Shown here one piece after another: positions 1 to 9,027 of a stretch of DNA of 64,000 bases (position 1 is the stretch's first letter; each line of letters begins with the position of its first letter). The DNA is taken from the NCBI RefSeq assembly GCF_000314855.2, contig NZ_KB233222.1:888889-952888 (forward strand), written 5' to 3'. This DNA comes from Providencia burhodogranariea DSM 19968. GTDB taxonomy: Bacteria > Pseudomonadota > Gammaproteobacteria > Enterobacterales > Enterobacteriaceae. Both the position numbers and the translations under genes were made by a program. The notes beneath the pieces were generated by a model. That model had not been told where the DNA came from, did no database searches, and saw nothing but the letters and a program-made list of their open reading frames with translations.

Positions 1-1
1 A

Positions 2-304
2 GAGCTAGAGAACGAAATCGCCGATGACGTCGCTAAACGTTTTGAAGATGGAGTGATGTTAAATGGTGAAAAATCCCCTACTAAGCCAGCTCAGCTAGAG
101 ATCATTACACCAAAAGAGGTGTTACTGACGATTAGTGAAGGTCGATATCACCAAGTGAAAAGAATGTTTGCCGCGGTAGGAAATCATGTGACGGGGCTGC
201 ATCGTGAGCGCATTGGTGATATCTGGCTTGATACTGACCTCGCACCTGGTGAGTACCGTGAATTAACAAAAGACGAAATCAATAGTATTACGGTTCCACG
301 CTAA
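2..304 (+). CDS. rsuA: 16S rRNA pseudouridine(516) synthase RsuA, C-terminal part
   Basis: The 5' part lies outside the window and 100 codons are visible. RsuA converts U516 of 16S rRNA to pseudouridine. The visible segment contains the conserved run [20 protein letters not shown] followed by LHRERIG, close to the C-terminus of E. coli RsuA as I remember it. The S4 domain and catalytic Asp would be upstream and cannot be checked. bcr follows 26 nt after the stop in the same direction, the same order as in E. coli (rsuA-bcr), so the two probably form a transcription unit. Confidence 0.93.
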   Translation, partial: ELENEIADDVAKRFEDGVMLNGEKSPTKPAQLEIITPKEVLLTISEGRYHQVKRMFAAVGNHVTGLHRERIGDIWLDTDLAPGEYRELTKDEINSITVPR

Positions 305-330
305 TAATTAAAGATGTAGGAGTTTAAAGA

Positions 331-1518
331 GTGCAACAGCAGCGGTCATCCTATTTAGGTTTGATATTAATTTTGGGGCTACTATCAATGCTAATGCCTT
401 TAGCAATTGATATGTACCTACCTAGCTTCCTGGTTATGGGCCAATACTTCAATGTTGATGAAGGCCGTATCCAGATGACGCTGAATAGCTATATTTTTGG
501 TTTCGCGATAGGGCAGCTATTTTATGGCCCAATGGCTGACAGTATTGGACGTAAACCAGTTATTCTAGGTGGAGTGATCGTCTTTGCTATTGCATCTGCT
601 GCTTGCGCTCTTGCAGAAACAATCGATTCTCTCATTTGGTTTCGTTTTTTACATGGTTTTGCTGCTGCATCAGCCAGTGTTGTGATCAACGCATTAATGA
701 GAGATATGTTTACACGAGACGAATTTGCTCGGAGTATGTCTTTCGTTGTCCTTGTGATGACCGTAGCACCGTTACTTGCACCGATTTTGGGTGGGGAAAT
801 GATGCGTTGGTTTTCATGGCATGCGATTTTCTGGAGTATCTCAATCGCCGCCGTGATTGCTGTTGTTCTGGTGAGTTTCTTTATTCGAGAAACATTACCC
901 GCTGAAAAACGTCAGCCATTTCATTTGGGCACCACCTTAAGGCAATTTGCAACGCTATTTCGGGCTAAGCAGGTTCTTTTCTATATTCTTGCGAGTTCGT
1001 TTTCATTTGCGGGTATGTTCTCGTTTTTAAACGCTGGGCCTTTCGTTTACATTGAACTTAATGGTGTTTCTCCCCAAGATTTCGGCTATTTCTTTGGCAT
1101 AAATATTATTTTCTTATTTATTATGACTACGTTTAATGGGCGATATGTTAGGCGTTTTGGAGCTGAACGGATGCTGTATATGGGCATTATTGTTCAGTTT
1201 ACAATGGGTATTTGGTTGTTAACCACTACCGCTATGGGACTAGGTTTCTGGGCACTAGTGCTAGGGGTTGCTATATATGTGAGTGGAATTGCAATGATTA
1301 CCTCAAATGCAATGGCCGTTATTTTGGATAACTATCCACATATTGCAGGTACAGTCTCCTCACTTGCTGGCACTATTCGGTTTTCAATTGGTGCATTGGT
1401 TGGAACCTTGCTGTCAATGATCCCTGCTAAATCAGCATGGCCTATGGTTAGTTCTATGGTCGCCTGTGTCGCCTGCTCTATGTTATTTGTTCTTTTGGCT
1501 AAGCGCGCCAAAAAATAA
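331..1518 (+). CDS. bcr: Bcr/CflA family multidrug efflux MFS transporter
   Basis: Inner-membrane drug/H+ antiporter of the DHA1 family. E. coli Bcr exports bicyclomycin and sulfonamides. The 395-residue protein has the usual length and twelve hydrophobic segments. MFS motif A is seen as [13 protein letters not shown] near residues 66-78, and the first helix carries the typical [12 protein letters not shown]. The start is GTG, preceded by TAGGAG with a good spacing, so I accept it. Similarity to E. coli Bcr runs over the whole length, including [19 protein letters not shown] in the middle. Substrates in this organism are not visible from sequence. Confidence 0.93.
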   Translation: MQQQRSSYLGLILILGLLSMLMPLAIDMYLPSFLVMGQYFNVDEGRIQMTLNSYIFGFAIGQLFYGPMADSIGRKPVILGGVIVFAIASAACALAETIDSLIWFRFLHGFAAASASVVINALMRDMFTRDEFARSMSFVVLVMTVAPLLAPILGGEMMRWFSWHAIFWSISIAAVIAVVLVSFFIRETLPAEKRQPFHLGTTLRQFATLFRAKQVLFYILASSFSFAGMFSFLNAGPFVYIELNGVSPQDFGYFFGINIIFLFIMTTFNGRYVRRFGAERMLYMGIIVQFTMGIWLLTTTAMGLGFWALVLGVAIYVSGIAMITSNAMAVILDNYPHIAGTVSSLAGTIRFSIGALVGTLLSMIPAKSAWPMVSSMVACVACSMLFVLLAKRAKK

Positions 1519-2201
1519 ACTTCTTCATTTCGATAGTGAGTTTCAAGGAAGAAACAACTATCGTCGCTATATTCATTTCTGTTAGGCATCATATTCATTG
1601 TAATAGTGTTAAGTAAAAATTAACTACTCGACAAAACCGAAGTGTTAGACAGTAAAATCAGAGTCCCAATATGATTTTTGCTGATTTTTTTGTCTTTCAA
1701 TGATTGATTGTTAAATTTATGTATATTTCTGGGTCTGTTTTGATTAATTGAAAAAAGGTAATACTAATTAATTTGATTCAAAATCACAGAGAGTATTATT
1801 AATGTCTGTTTAATAATATTAAAAAATAATGAGTATTTAGGCTTATTTTTGAATTTTAAACTCAAATTAAATTAAAAAATTAATAGTTCGATTAAAAGAA
1901 TATGCATGTAGTGATTTGTGTCACAAAAATTTAACGACATGAATTATATTTGATGTTATATTTAGGTTTGAATATTTAACAAACCCGTTACCTTTTTGGG
2001 TTGTAGCGAATTCGGTTTGAACGAAGTTTGACAAAGCTTACTGACCTCTAATGGTTAATTTAGGGGATGGGGAGTGATATAGATTTATGAGTTAGTATTA
2101 TTCTAGTTAATAGTACTTAACCCTCAAAAATTTAATTAATTAAGTAAGTTAACTTTATTCTTCGAACAATATGATAGATTAAGTACCGATAGGAATTTGT
2201 T
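1519..2201. other. AT-rich intergenic region between bcr and yejG
   Basis: There is no convincing coding frame in about 680 bp. A possible terminator for bcr lies near 1653-1691 (AAAATCAG pairing with CTGATTTT followed by a T run, with a long loop). The rest is AT-rich and carries short A/T runs that could hold the yejG promoter. A TGTGTCACA-like sequence near 1917-1925 is too short to call as a CRP site. Confidence 0.5.
1653..1691 (+). terminator. possible terminator downstream of bcr
   Basis: AAAATCAG at the left pairs with CTGATTTT at the right, followed by TTT. The loop is long (over 20 nt), so this is a weak candidate. Confidence 0.3.
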
Positions 2202-2543
2202 GTGGAAAAATCAGGTCTTTCGGTGGTGCACAGGCTGCCGCAAAGTTACCGCTGGTTATCAGGGAAAATAGGGACTGATGTTGAAGTCGTGCCTACCAAT
2301 GATTTCAATAGCGATAAACTTGTGGGGCTGAAATTACTCAGTCATGACTGTGCGACAGATTGCATTGCGATGAAGCAATTGTCAGAGTCGTTATCAGACA
2401 TGCAAATTGAAAGTGCGATTTTAGAATGGCAAAAAGAAATTTGCCTCTTTATTTATGCAAATGATGAGCTTGCTGCAATGTGCCGTTTAAAGGCCTCTGG
2501 AGTTGCAATTGCTGAGCTTGAATCTGTTTTTTATTCATCCTAA
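2202..2543 (+). CDS. yejG: YejG family protein of unknown function
   Basis: 113 residues, matching E. coli YejG (114 aa) in length and in recognisable segments: VVHRLPQSYRW near the N-terminus, LKLLS in the middle and CRLKASGVAIAE at the end. No biochemical function is established for the family; E. coli work has linked it to aminoglycoside tolerance, which I do not extend here. The GTG start is preceded by AGGA at a spacing of 7 nt. It stands between bcr and a convergent mepS, as in E. coli, and shares a bidirectional terminator with mepS. Confidence 0.85.
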   Translation: MEKSGLSVVHRLPQSYRWLSGKIGTDVEVVPTNDFNSDKLVGLKLLSHDCATDCIAMKQLSESLSDMQIESAILEWQKEICLFIYANDELAAMCRLKASGVAIAELESVFYSS

Positions 2544-2582
2544 TTGACGGAATTAAATTTGTTCTGTTAGGTCAAACCCAAT

Positions 2583-2618
2583 AAAAAAGCTTCCAGTTTT
2601 AAACTTGGAAGCTTTTTT
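2583..2618. terminator. bidirectional rho-independent terminator (yejG/mepS)
   Basis: An A6 run, a stem AGCTTCCA...TGGAAGCT and a T6 run are symmetric, so the hairpin can serve both convergent genes yejG (+) and mepS (-). Confidence 0.88.
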
Positions 2619-2646
2619 ATTGGCAAAGGATTAGTTGTCTTGTTAA

Positions 2647-3231
2647 TTATGAGCCATCGATAACGCGGCGTCCTGCGTAATATCTTTTATTCCAATAATC
2701 ATTTGTCAGTTCAGAAACGATAACACCGCTACTAGTTGAAGCGTGAACAAATTTATCATCACCGATATATATACCAACGTGTTTCATGCGACGACCTGTT
2801 TTAAATAAAACTAGATCACCAGGTTTTAAACTATTGCGTTTAACACCTTGGCCTGAAGATTCTTGTTCTGATGTGGTACGAGGTAAGGCAACACCGAATT
2901 GTTCAATAAAGGTGCGCTGAACAAAGCTTGAGCAATCAATGCCATTTTTAGTTGTTCCACCAAGGCGATAGCTAACACCTTTCCAATTTGCATATTGATT
3001 CATGATTTTAGACTTGGTGTCAACACTTTGAACGAGTTGTTCAAACTCATCTTGGGATGCCATAGCTAAAGAATCAGAGGAAGAACCATTTAACATGCGA
3101 GATTCAGAATGGGTAGTACGTTGTGCATTTTTAGAAGAATTAGGGGCCGTACAAGCTGAAAGTGTCGCGGCAATCGCTATTGCGGGTAAGATGCGCAGTA
3201 GGTTGCGCTTAAGTTTTTCAGATGTTGCCAT
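2647..3231 (-). CDS. mepS: MepS (Spr) murein DD-endopeptidase, NlpC/P60 lipoprotein
   Basis: Cleaves D-Ala-mDAP cross-links so that new peptidoglycan can be inserted during elongation. The N-terminus has a lipoprotein signal peptide with lipobox LSAC (Cys27). The NlpC/P60 domain shows catalytic Cys in [12 protein letters not shown] (about residue 100) and His in KHVGIYIG (about 151), with a further His in FVHASTSSG (about 163). At 194 residues it is slightly longer than E. coli MepS (188). It is transcribed alone towards yejG. Family knowledge says it is kept low by Prc/NlpI proteolysis; neither gene is in this window. Confidence 0.95.
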   Translation of the reverse strand: MATSEKLKRNLLRILPAIAIAATLSACTAPNSSKNAQRTTHSESRMLNGSSSDSLAMASQDEFEQLVQSVDTKSKIMNQYANWKGVSYRLGGTTKNGIDCSSFVQRTFIEQFGVALPRTTSEQESSGQGVKRNSLKPGDLVLFKTGRRMKHVGIYIGDDKFVHASTSSGVIVSELTNDYWNKRYYAGRRVIDGS

Positions 3232-3816
3232 TATTCATGATTTCCCTTGCCATTTTTGTACTGTGTTATTCCACACAATAAACGTAAACTTACCCCTGTG
3301 AAAAACGCATTTTTGAAAAATGCAGTAGTTGATTTTTCACAGAAATTGTTTAATACAGAACAATTAAATTGTGTATATGATTAAACCAGATAGAGAGTTT
3401 CACAAGATATAACGTAGTTATGCAAACACAACAACATCTGTTAGACACCCATCGTTAAAGTTTGGTAGTCACATACTCATTTAACCAAACATAAAGAGCA
3501 TACATAAACAGAACTGAAATGGCGAGTTATTCAGGCTATAATTTACAAAACATTATATTAAGTACTAATGTAACGCACTTTCTGGGTGTTTTTTGTTAAT
3601 AAGATAGATTCTAGTTGTTGTTGATATTAAATACACAGCAAATAAAGTGATCTTGATCACACTTTATTATCGTTGAGGCTGACTTAATTTTGTAATAATT
3701 AGTATTACGATTGTTTATTGTAAAGAAGTTTAAGTGTATGTAGGGATCAGCAGCAAAAATAAAACTGTATGAAATACAACTTGCGTTGCTATGAAACCAA
3801 TGCAACATAACATTTA
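3232..3816. other. intergenic region upstream of mepS, downstream of yrbL
   Basis: About 585 AT-rich bp. A small hairpin GCATTTTTGAAAAATGC sits at 3307-3323, close upstream of mepS. A CRP-like palindrome lies at 3646-3661. An open frame of 65 codons on the minus strand has the low-complexity make-up of non-coding AT-rich DNA and I do not accept it as a gene. Confidence 0.5.
3646..3661. promoter_or_regulatory. CRP-like palindrome
   Basis: AGTGATCTTGATCACA fits TGTGA-N6-TCACA with one mismatch. It lies about 415 bp upstream of mepS, too far for direct control of that start, so it may be incidental or serve an unseen transcript. Confidence 0.4.
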
Positions 3817-4434
3817 TTAGCTCGATTGCTTATTCGTGAGTTTTATATGATATTCCCTAAATACACGTTGTTCAAAATCAGCAAATCGTCGCTTCAGGGT
3901 GGCTTGAGCTATTTTTGAAGAAAAATAATCGATAGGAATAAAATTAGCACAGCCTAAATTATCAATAATAAAAAATTGACCATGAGGTTTATAGCCTAAT
4001 TGATAGACAATATTATAAGTTTTTAATGTCATCGTCACAATTGACTCTTTAAATGTATCGTTTTTAAATGCATTGTATGCAAATCTTATGTTTTTTTGAT
4101 GCTCCAAAAAAGAGTTATTATTTTTTAAATAATAATCTAGTGTTTTTGAAACAGTACCACTTTTATCTTTTATAAGTTGGAATACGTATCCAAGACCCAA
4201 GTTAGTTTCTTGAGTTCCGTAATAATGGGAAATTGTTGTTACAGGTGATTTGCTTCTATACAGACGGTTGTAGTATTTGACTTCACGGAGTGTCTCACGG
4301 TCACCTCTATCAGCATGATGTATCTTTATACACAAATTATCATATTCAGGATGCTGGTAGCAGGCACGTTGACGTCCGCTAGCAATTAATAAGGAAGGAG
4401 TAAGCTCAAGATGTTTAGTCAGTATAATTTTCAT
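3817..4434 (-). CDS. yrbL: YrbL family protein (protein-kinase-like fold)
   Basis: 205 residues, similar to E. coli YrbL (210 aa), a PhoP/PhoQ-regulated protein with a kinase-like fold and no settled function. Matching segments are ACYQHPEYDNLCIKIHH near residues 25-41, then REVKYYNRL, HYYGTQETNLGLGYVF, IVTMTLKTYNIVYQ (the place of a kinase catalytic loop) and DNLGCANFIPI. The typical kinase HxD is absent, so catalysis is doubtful; this holds for the E. coli protein too. The gene stands alone, flanked by long AT-rich spacers on both sides. E. coli has yrbL at a different locus, near mlaFEDCB/arcB, so it is relocated here. Regulation by PhoP cannot be confirmed; I found no clear PhoP box. Confidence 0.8.
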   Translation of the reverse strand: MKIILTKHLELTPSLLIASGRQRACYQHPEYDNLCIKIHHADRGDRETLREVKYYNRLYRSKSPVTTISHYYGTQETNLGLGYVFQLIKDKSGTVSKTLDYYLKNNNSFLEHQKNIRFAYNAFKNDTFKESIVTMTLKTYNIVYQLGYKPHGQFFIIDNLGCANFIPIDYFSSKIAQATLKRRFADFEQRVFREYHIKLTNKQSS

Positions 4435-5057
4435 ATCAGAAAGTACTATTATTTGTGAATAAGAGAGAAATTTAATTAATCTAAAATTATTTAGATATAA
4501 AATAACAACTCTAATTTTAATTGATAAGTTATAAATTAGGTTGCAAAAAGTGTGATTGTGTCAATATTACCCTTAAAAAATATATTTTAAATGTACTAAA
4601 AATAGTTGATAGATATTAAATATAAAAATACATCTCTAGGTTTTAAAATACACTCAAAAATAGGGTTGCAATATTCGTGAATTAAGCTGATATCATATGT
4701 AATAGAAAGAAAATACATTTAGGTTATAAGTAATTTGGCGTAGATGGTGATTTGGTTTTACTCGAATATATTATATGAGAGAGTAGTAAGTAAAACCCGT
4801 TTTTAGAGTGATTGGCTGTTGCGGTTATTTATTTTCAGATGCAGCCCTAAGGGCTGTTTATCTTTGCTGCTGATTTTTACCGTACCAATCGGTTTAAATA
4901 ACAGCAATATAATTATATCACGTACTTAGGTGCCTAAAAAAACATCACCAAAAAGCCTAAACCGTAAATGAAAAGCGCCCTTCGGGTTTAATTAAACGTG
5001 ATTTTTCGCTGTGTTGAGCGACTATTATCTAGTTCACTAGGCGGCGAACCACTCGCT

Positions 5058-5130
5058 TTGCTTCTTTTTATCTTAACTAAAGACGTGTAATTCGAATGAA
5101 AATTGACCTTCAAAGTTCAACAGCCCCTAG
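5058..5130. repeat. dispersed repeat copy A (partner at 45592-45662)
   Basis: It shares the order TTGCTT, TATCTTAA, AAAATTGACCTT and GCCC with the segment upstream of hinT, about three bases in four matching over roughly 70 bp. The core TTGACCTTCAAAGTTCAA is itself near-palindromic. Confidence 0.55.
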
Positions 5131-5196
5131 CAAAAGAAAATACATATATAGTACATGGAGGTTAGGGCAGATAAATGACGAGTAAACACTAAATGC

Positions 5197-5218
5197 CCTA
5201 TGGGCATATGCCCATAGG
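5197..5218. repeat. perfect 22-bp palindrome downstream of yeiP
   Basis: CCTATGGGCA, then TATGCCCATAGG, reads identically on both strands. It lies 13 nt after the yeiP stop. No T run follows on the yeiP strand, so it is not a classic terminator. Confidence 0.7.
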
Positions 5219-5231
5219 TTAATAACAATAA

Positions 5232-5804
5232 TTAATCGCAGCGCCCCATATAGCGACGCTCAGGGATATGAATACGAATTTTTTCACCACTTGTTAAATA
5301 TTCGGGTACTTGTACTGTCAAGCCAGTTGCCATAGTCGCGGGTTTGGTACGTGCACTCGCTGAAGCCCCTTTAATAGCTGGAGTCGTTTCTACAATTACC
5401 ATATCAACAGTTTGCGGTAGTTCAAGAGCAAGTACTTGGCCATCCATTGTTAAAACCTGCATACCAGGTAAGCCTTCTTCTGGAATGAACAGAAGCTCTT
5501 CTACGATATCAGCATGCTTAAATAAATAAGGTGTGTAATCTTCATTATCCATAAAGATATACTCATCCCCATCACTATAAGAGAAGCTGACTCCGCGACG
5601 AGTTAAAGAGATAGTTTCTAAAATATCATCGCCTTTAAAACGTTCTTCAACTTTCTGACCCGTTTTAATATCTGTAAATCGCATTTTATATAAAGTACTC
5701 GCGCCACGAGCACTCGGAGCTTGAATATCAATATCTTTAACCAGTAGCAGTTTGCCATTGTAATTGATCGCAAACCCACGTTTGATTTCATTGGCCTTTG
5801 CCAT
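5232..5804 (-). CDS. yeiP: elongation factor P-like protein YeiP (EfpL)
   Basis: Paralogue of elongation factor P. It acts on the ribosome and is reported to relieve stalling at proline-rich stretches. At 190 residues with KOW-like and two OB domains, it matches E. coli YeiP almost end to end: ANEIKRG at the start, [25 protein letters not shown] and [13 protein letters not shown] at the end. I take the ATG giving MAKANEIK as start; a TTG two codons upstream is also in frame, but the AAGAAGG ribosome-binding site fits the ATG and so does the family length. The tip region is SARGAST in place of the EF-P lysine loop, as expected for YeiP. Confidence 0.93.
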   Translation of the reverse strand: MAKANEIKRGFAINYNGKLLLVKDIDIQAPSARGASTLYKMRFTDIKTGQKVEERFKGDDILETISLTRRGVSFSYSDGDEYIFMDNEDYTPYLFKHADIVEELLFIPEEGLPGMQVLTMDGQVLALELPQTVDMVIVETTPAIKGASASARTKPATMATGLTVQVPEYLTSGEKIRIHIPERRYMGRCD

Positions 5805-5932
5805 AAACAACCTTCTTTATCGTCATCAAAAATAGTGCGACAAAATTACTCGTAGATAGGTAATTAGGCAAGATGCTAAGTGCATATTTAAGTAAAAAAA
5901 TCTCCCCAGCTAATTAGACTGGGGAGCATGAA

Positions 5933-7177
5933 TTAATAAACGGGTAAAAAACCTAATAAGGAGAGTATGTGTGCTACTGCGTTAATGATACCGAATAGAA
6001 TAACAAATAGAATAATTCCGATACCACCTGGGGCTTTATAGCTATTGTTTGGGAAGCGTTTACGGCTAGCTTTTGCCATAAGAGCAGGAACGATAACCGC
6101 CCAAATAGTTGCTGCAAGACCTGCAAAACCGATAGCATAGATAAAACCATTTGGGAAAATTAACGCTAATACAGTTGGTGGTAAGAACGTGATTAATGCT
6201 GATTTGAAACGGTCTTGTCCACTATCTTTAAACTTGAAAAAGTCAGCAATAAAATCAAATAAGCCTAGAGAAACACCTAAGAATGAGCTTGCCAATGCCA
6301 TATAAGAGAACAGTGTCAAAAATTGCGAAATAAAGCTGCTGGTGGTCGATAAGTTCATTTGATTAAGCAATGCATCAATATTATTGCCATCTTCACGAAT
6401 TTGTACGAAAGCCGAGCGTGGAATATTTCCTTGGATCGCATACTGCCATAAGATGTAAATCACTACGGTAATAATTGCACCGTACATTAAGCTACGAGCT
6501 ACAGAACGACTGTCTTTATTATAATATTTTACAAGGCCTGGAACATTGCCGTGATACCCAAAAGAAGTTAAAAGGTACGGGAGTGCGGCAAGAGCGTAAG
6601 GTAAGTAGTGTGTATCACCTTGTTCTACTTGATTAAATAGTATCGATGGTGATGCTGTTGTTACCATGCCGCCAATCGACATAATAAAGGTAATCACCAT
6701 TCCGCCAATTAAAATAGTGCTTAAACGGTCAACTGCCCGGGTTGATAACCAAACAAAAAAAGCAATTAAAAGTGCAGAAAGTAATCCCGCAACGGCTTGT
6801 GGTATTTGAATATAGCTAGCCAAATTGCCAGTGATAATAGAGCTACCAGCTGAAATATAAGCGTAAGTTAGAATATAAAGGACAAATGTAATAGATAAGC
6901 TATTAATTGAATTCCAAACAGGCCCTAATAAATCTTTAACGACAGTATGGAAACTGGCTCCTGCGGGGTAGTTCATATTGGCTTCTAATATCATTAACCC
7001 GGATAGAAGCATACAGGCAAATGTGTAGATTAAAAGGACAACAGAGCCTGTAAACCAAACACCAGATGTCACCATGGGAATTGAAAACATACCTGCGCCA
7101 ACAGCTGTGCCGGCAATGATCATAGCTCCACCAATTATGGAAGGCTTTTTATGTAGTTTTACTGCATCGACAGACAT
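5933..7177 (-). CDS. mtr: tryptophan permease Mtr
   Basis: High-affinity tryptophan:H+ symporter of the HAAAP family (inner membrane, 11 helices). It has 414 residues, the same as E. coli Mtr, with clear matches such as GGAMIIAGTAVGAGMFSIP at the N-terminus, LMILEANMNYPAGASF, SFGYHGNVPGLVKYY and FLYAIG-type/GLAATIWAVIVPAL near the end. TyrP and TnaB are the nearest alternatives; the similarity and length favour Mtr. The upstream region holds a TrpR-like half-site pair, a weak TyrR-type box and three TTGTRCAA boxes, in line with amino-acid-responsive control. It is transcribed on its own. Confidence 0.87.
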   Translation of the reverse strand: MSVDAVKLHKKPSIIGGAMIIAGTAVGAGMFSIPMVTSGVWFTGSVVLLIYTFACMLLSGLMILEANMNYPAGASFHTVVKDLLGPVWNSINSLSITFVLYILTYAYISAGSSIITGNLASYIQIPQAVAGLLSALLIAFFVWLSTRAVDRLSTILIGGMVITFIMSIGGMVTTASPSILFNQVEQGDTHYLPYALAALPYLLTSFGYHGNVPGLVKYYNKDSRSVARSLMYGAIITVVIYILWQYAIQGNIPRSAFVQIREDGNNIDALLNQMNLSTTSSFISQFLTLFSYMALASSFLGVSLGLFDFIADFFKFKDSGQDRFKSALITFLPPTVLALIFPNGFIYAIGFAGLAATIWAVIVPALMAKASRKRFPNNSYKAPGGIGIILFVILFGIINAVAHILSLLGFLPVY

Positions 7178-7200
7178 GAAAACTCCTGATTAACGTCCCT

Positions 7201-7220
7201 TTGTACTAGCTCAATGATAC
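7201..7220. promoter_or_regulatory. TrpR-operator-like site upstream of mtr
   Basis: TTGTACTAGCTCAATGATAC holds the strong TrpR half-site GTACTAG and a degenerate opposite half (GATAC). E. coli mtr is repressed by TrpR, so position and sequence agree, but the second half is imperfect. Confidence 0.45.
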
Positions 7221-7236
7221 ATTTGCGGTTTGATAA

Positions 7237-7254
7237 TGTAAATAACAATTAACG
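7237..7254. promoter_or_regulatory. weak TyrR-box-like sequence
   Basis: TGTAAA-N6-TTAACG resembles the TyrR consensus TGTAAA-N6-TTTACA, with 10 of 12 fixed bases. E. coli mtr is a TyrR target. Confidence 0.35.
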
Positions 7255-7289
7255 GACAAAAATATAAAAAAAACAGTAATTATAAAGGG

Positions 7290-7333
7290 TTGTGCAATTA
7301 TTGTACAAATGGTGTAAGGGCTATTTGTACAAT
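7290..7333. promoter_or_regulatory. cluster of TTGTRCAA boxes upstream of mtr
   Basis: TTGTGCAA (7290-7297), TTGTACAA (7301-7308) and TTGTACAA (7325-7332). The last two form an 11-bp inverted repeat ATTGTACAAAT / ATTTGTACAAT. They lie between the Nudix stop and the mtr start. Confidence 0.5.
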
Positions 7334-7343
7334 ATAGGTGGGA

Positions 7344-7781
7344 TTAAGCAGGATGATGATAAAATTGTTGTGTTAGCCAGAGGTCGATAGCATTGCGGCT
7401 TGCTTCAAAGTGTGGTTCGGGTAACTCAGTTGGTGATACCCACATGATGCTTGCACATTTATCTTTTTCCATAATTTGCGGTTCAATATCGCCATTATAT
7501 TCAGTGTGCATACAAATAGAGACCGAATGCTTACCTTCTTGGCGATATGTATTCACATTATTACTGATGCCAAACACTTTCGGAGAAAGGATATCAATAC
7601 CAACTTCTTCTTTGATTTCACGGATTGCACATGCTTCAAATGATTCACCAGCATCGACGTGCCCACCAAAGATTGACCAATATGGAGCGTGTTTACTGCA
7701 GCGTTTTCCCATTAGAATTTGGCCTTGTTTATTCGTGATGATGACACCAACGCCAACAACAACACTATCAATAATAGACAT
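7344..7781 (-). CDS. Nudix hydrolase
   Basis: A 145-residue single-domain Nudix protein. The box GX5EX7REUXEEXGU is complete at residues about 39-61 (GHVDAGESF...REIKEEVG), so Mg-dependent hydrolysis of a nucleoside diphosphate linked to another group is expected. The substrate cannot be read from sequence; it is of MutT/NudG-like size. The start is supported by AAGGA 8-12 nt upstream. It is transcribed in the same direction as mtr but separated by about 165 bp of regulatory-looking DNA, so I treat it as its own unit. Confidence 0.82.
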   Translation of the reverse strand: MSIIDSVVVGVGVIITNKQGQILMGKRCSKHAPYWSIFGGHVDAGESFEACAIREIKEEVGIDILSPKVFGISNNVNTYRQEGKHSVSICMHTEYNGDIEPQIMEKDKCASIMWVSPTELPEPHFEASRNAIDLWLTQQFYHHPA

Positions 7782-7913
7782 AATTATTTCCTTGTTACTT
7801 TTTTTTAAGCTCCGTTATTTTGCCAGTTTATCGCTGAAAAACAATCAGGGAAAACTGCAAATATCACTGAATCAGTTGTGTTTTAATGGTATAACTATGC
7901 GGTAAATATCTTG

Positions 7914-8048
7914 TATACGCGTCATAATTCAAGTTGCATGATATGTATTGCCAATTTGGGACTGCGCGCGCTGAATCACAGTATTCTCTATAGTCATTGT
8001 GATATGGCGGTAGCTTTATGGCATGCAATTCGAACTATTTTTTGTATA
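7914..8048. repeat. ERIC/IRU-like inverted-repeat element 1 (upstream of fruK)
   Basis: The left arm ATAATTCAAGTTGCATG (7924-7940) is matched by the reverse complement of the right arm CATGCAATTCGAACTAT (8022-8038) at 14 of 17 positions. Outer TATAC/GTATA marks close the element. It separates the Nudix promoter region from fruK. Confidence 0.65.
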
Positions 8049-8081
8049 TATGACCATAATGATAAAGGGAGATTCGAGGTT

Positions 8082-9017
8082 ATGACTCGCCGGGTCGCTA
8101 CAATTACATTAAATCCTGCCTATGATCTTGTCGGGCTGTGCTCTTCAATCGAAATCGGTGAAGTCAACTTAGTGACGACTGCTAGCCTTAATGCAGGAGG
8201 CAAAGGTGTTAACGTCGCGAAAGTATTGCGAGACCTTGGAATCGATATCACAGTAAGTGGCTTCATGGGAAAAGACAACCAAGATGAATTTCAACATTTT
8301 TTCAGTGATAACGGAATGGCGAACCGCTTCTGTATGGTGCCGGGTCGCACGAGAATCAACGTTAAACTAACCGAAAATAATGGTGAATCTACAGATTTTA
8401 ATTTTTCGGGTTTTGATGTAAGTAAAGAAGACTGGAATCGCTTCTCAACAGAATCACTTAATTGGTTAGGTCATTTTGATATGGTCGTGGTGAGTGGCAG
8501 TCTACCAAATGGGGTTGAACCTGAAGAATTCACTCGATGGATGAGCCGCTTACGTCAATTGTGTCCATGTATTATTTTTGATAGTAGCCGTGAAGCGCTT
8601 AAAGCAGGTTTAAAGGCATCACCTTGGCTGGTAAAACCAAATCGGCATGAATTAGAAATGTGGGTTGGTCGCAAATTGCCTGATTTAAAAGATGTCATCG
8701 AAGCCGCACATGAATTGCGTGATAAAGGTATTTCTCATGTAGTGATTTCATTAGGTGAAGAAGGGGCCTTATGGGTTAATGCATCTGGCTCTTGGCTAGC
8801 AAAACCGCCTCATTGTGAGGTGATTAGTACTGTAGGTGCAGGGGATTCAATGGTAGCCGGTCTCGCATATGGGCTGCTCAGTGGGGAATCGAGTGCTCAT
8901 ACATTGCGTATGGCAACAGCTATTTCAGCTCTTTCGGTTTCACAGCCTGATGTTGGGGTAAAAAATCGGAATAAACTCGCTGAGATGATGGCGAAAATAG
9001 AAATGAAATCGTTATAA
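8082..9017 (+). CDS. fruK: 1-phosphofructokinase FruK
   Basis: PfkB-family kinase that phosphorylates fructose 1-phosphate to fructose 1,6-bisphosphate. 311 residues against 312 in E. coli. The substrate motif GGKGVNVAKVLRDLG lies near residue 38, GRTRINVKLTE near 90, and the ATP/anion-hole motif VGAGDSMVAG near 247. The upstream in-frame extension is non-homologous repeat DNA, so I start at the ATG giving MTRRVATITLNPAYD, preceded by GAGG. Unlike E. coli, neither fruB nor fruA is next to it, so F1P must come from a PTS encoded elsewhere or the gene is a relic. A hairpin terminator follows. Confidence 0.92.
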   Translation: MTRRVATITLNPAYDLVGLCSSIEIGEVNLVTTASLNAGGKGVNVAKVLRDLGIDITVSGFMGKDNQDEFQHFFSDNGMANRFCMVPGRTRINVKLTENNGESTDFNFSGFDVSKEDWNRFSTESLNWLGHFDMVVVSGSLPNGVEPEEFTRWMSRLRQLCPCIIFDSSREALKAGLKASPWLVKPNRHELEMWVGRKLPDLKDVIEAAHELRDKGISHVVISLGEEGALWVNASGSWLAKPPHCEVISTVGAGDSMVAGLAYGLLSGESSAHTLRMATAISALSVSQPDVGVKNRNKLAEMMAKIEMKSL

Positions 9018-9027
9018 ATACCAATGT

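Larger units (their letters stand above)
4435..5231. other. long intergenic region between yeiP and yrbL
   Basis: About 800 bp without a credible gene. It holds a short GC hairpin CAGCCCTAAGGGCTG (4842-4856), a UUCG-type mini-hairpin near 4977-4987, a 70-bp segment (about 5058-5130) that recurs upstream of hinT, and a perfect 22-bp palindrome (5197-5218). The part nearest yrbL is very AT-rich and probably holds the yrbL promoter. Confidence 0.5.

Noticed and set aside
3611-3808. 65-codon minus-strand frame between yrbL and mepS
   Set aside because: Asn/Ile/Phe-rich translation typical of AT-rich non-coding DNA, no ribosome-binding site, and no family I recognise.
7911-8081. N-terminal extension of FruK from an upstream ATG
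   Set aside because: The 57 extra codons are the ERIC-like repeat; FruK homology and a ribosome-binding site begin at the ATG at 8082.
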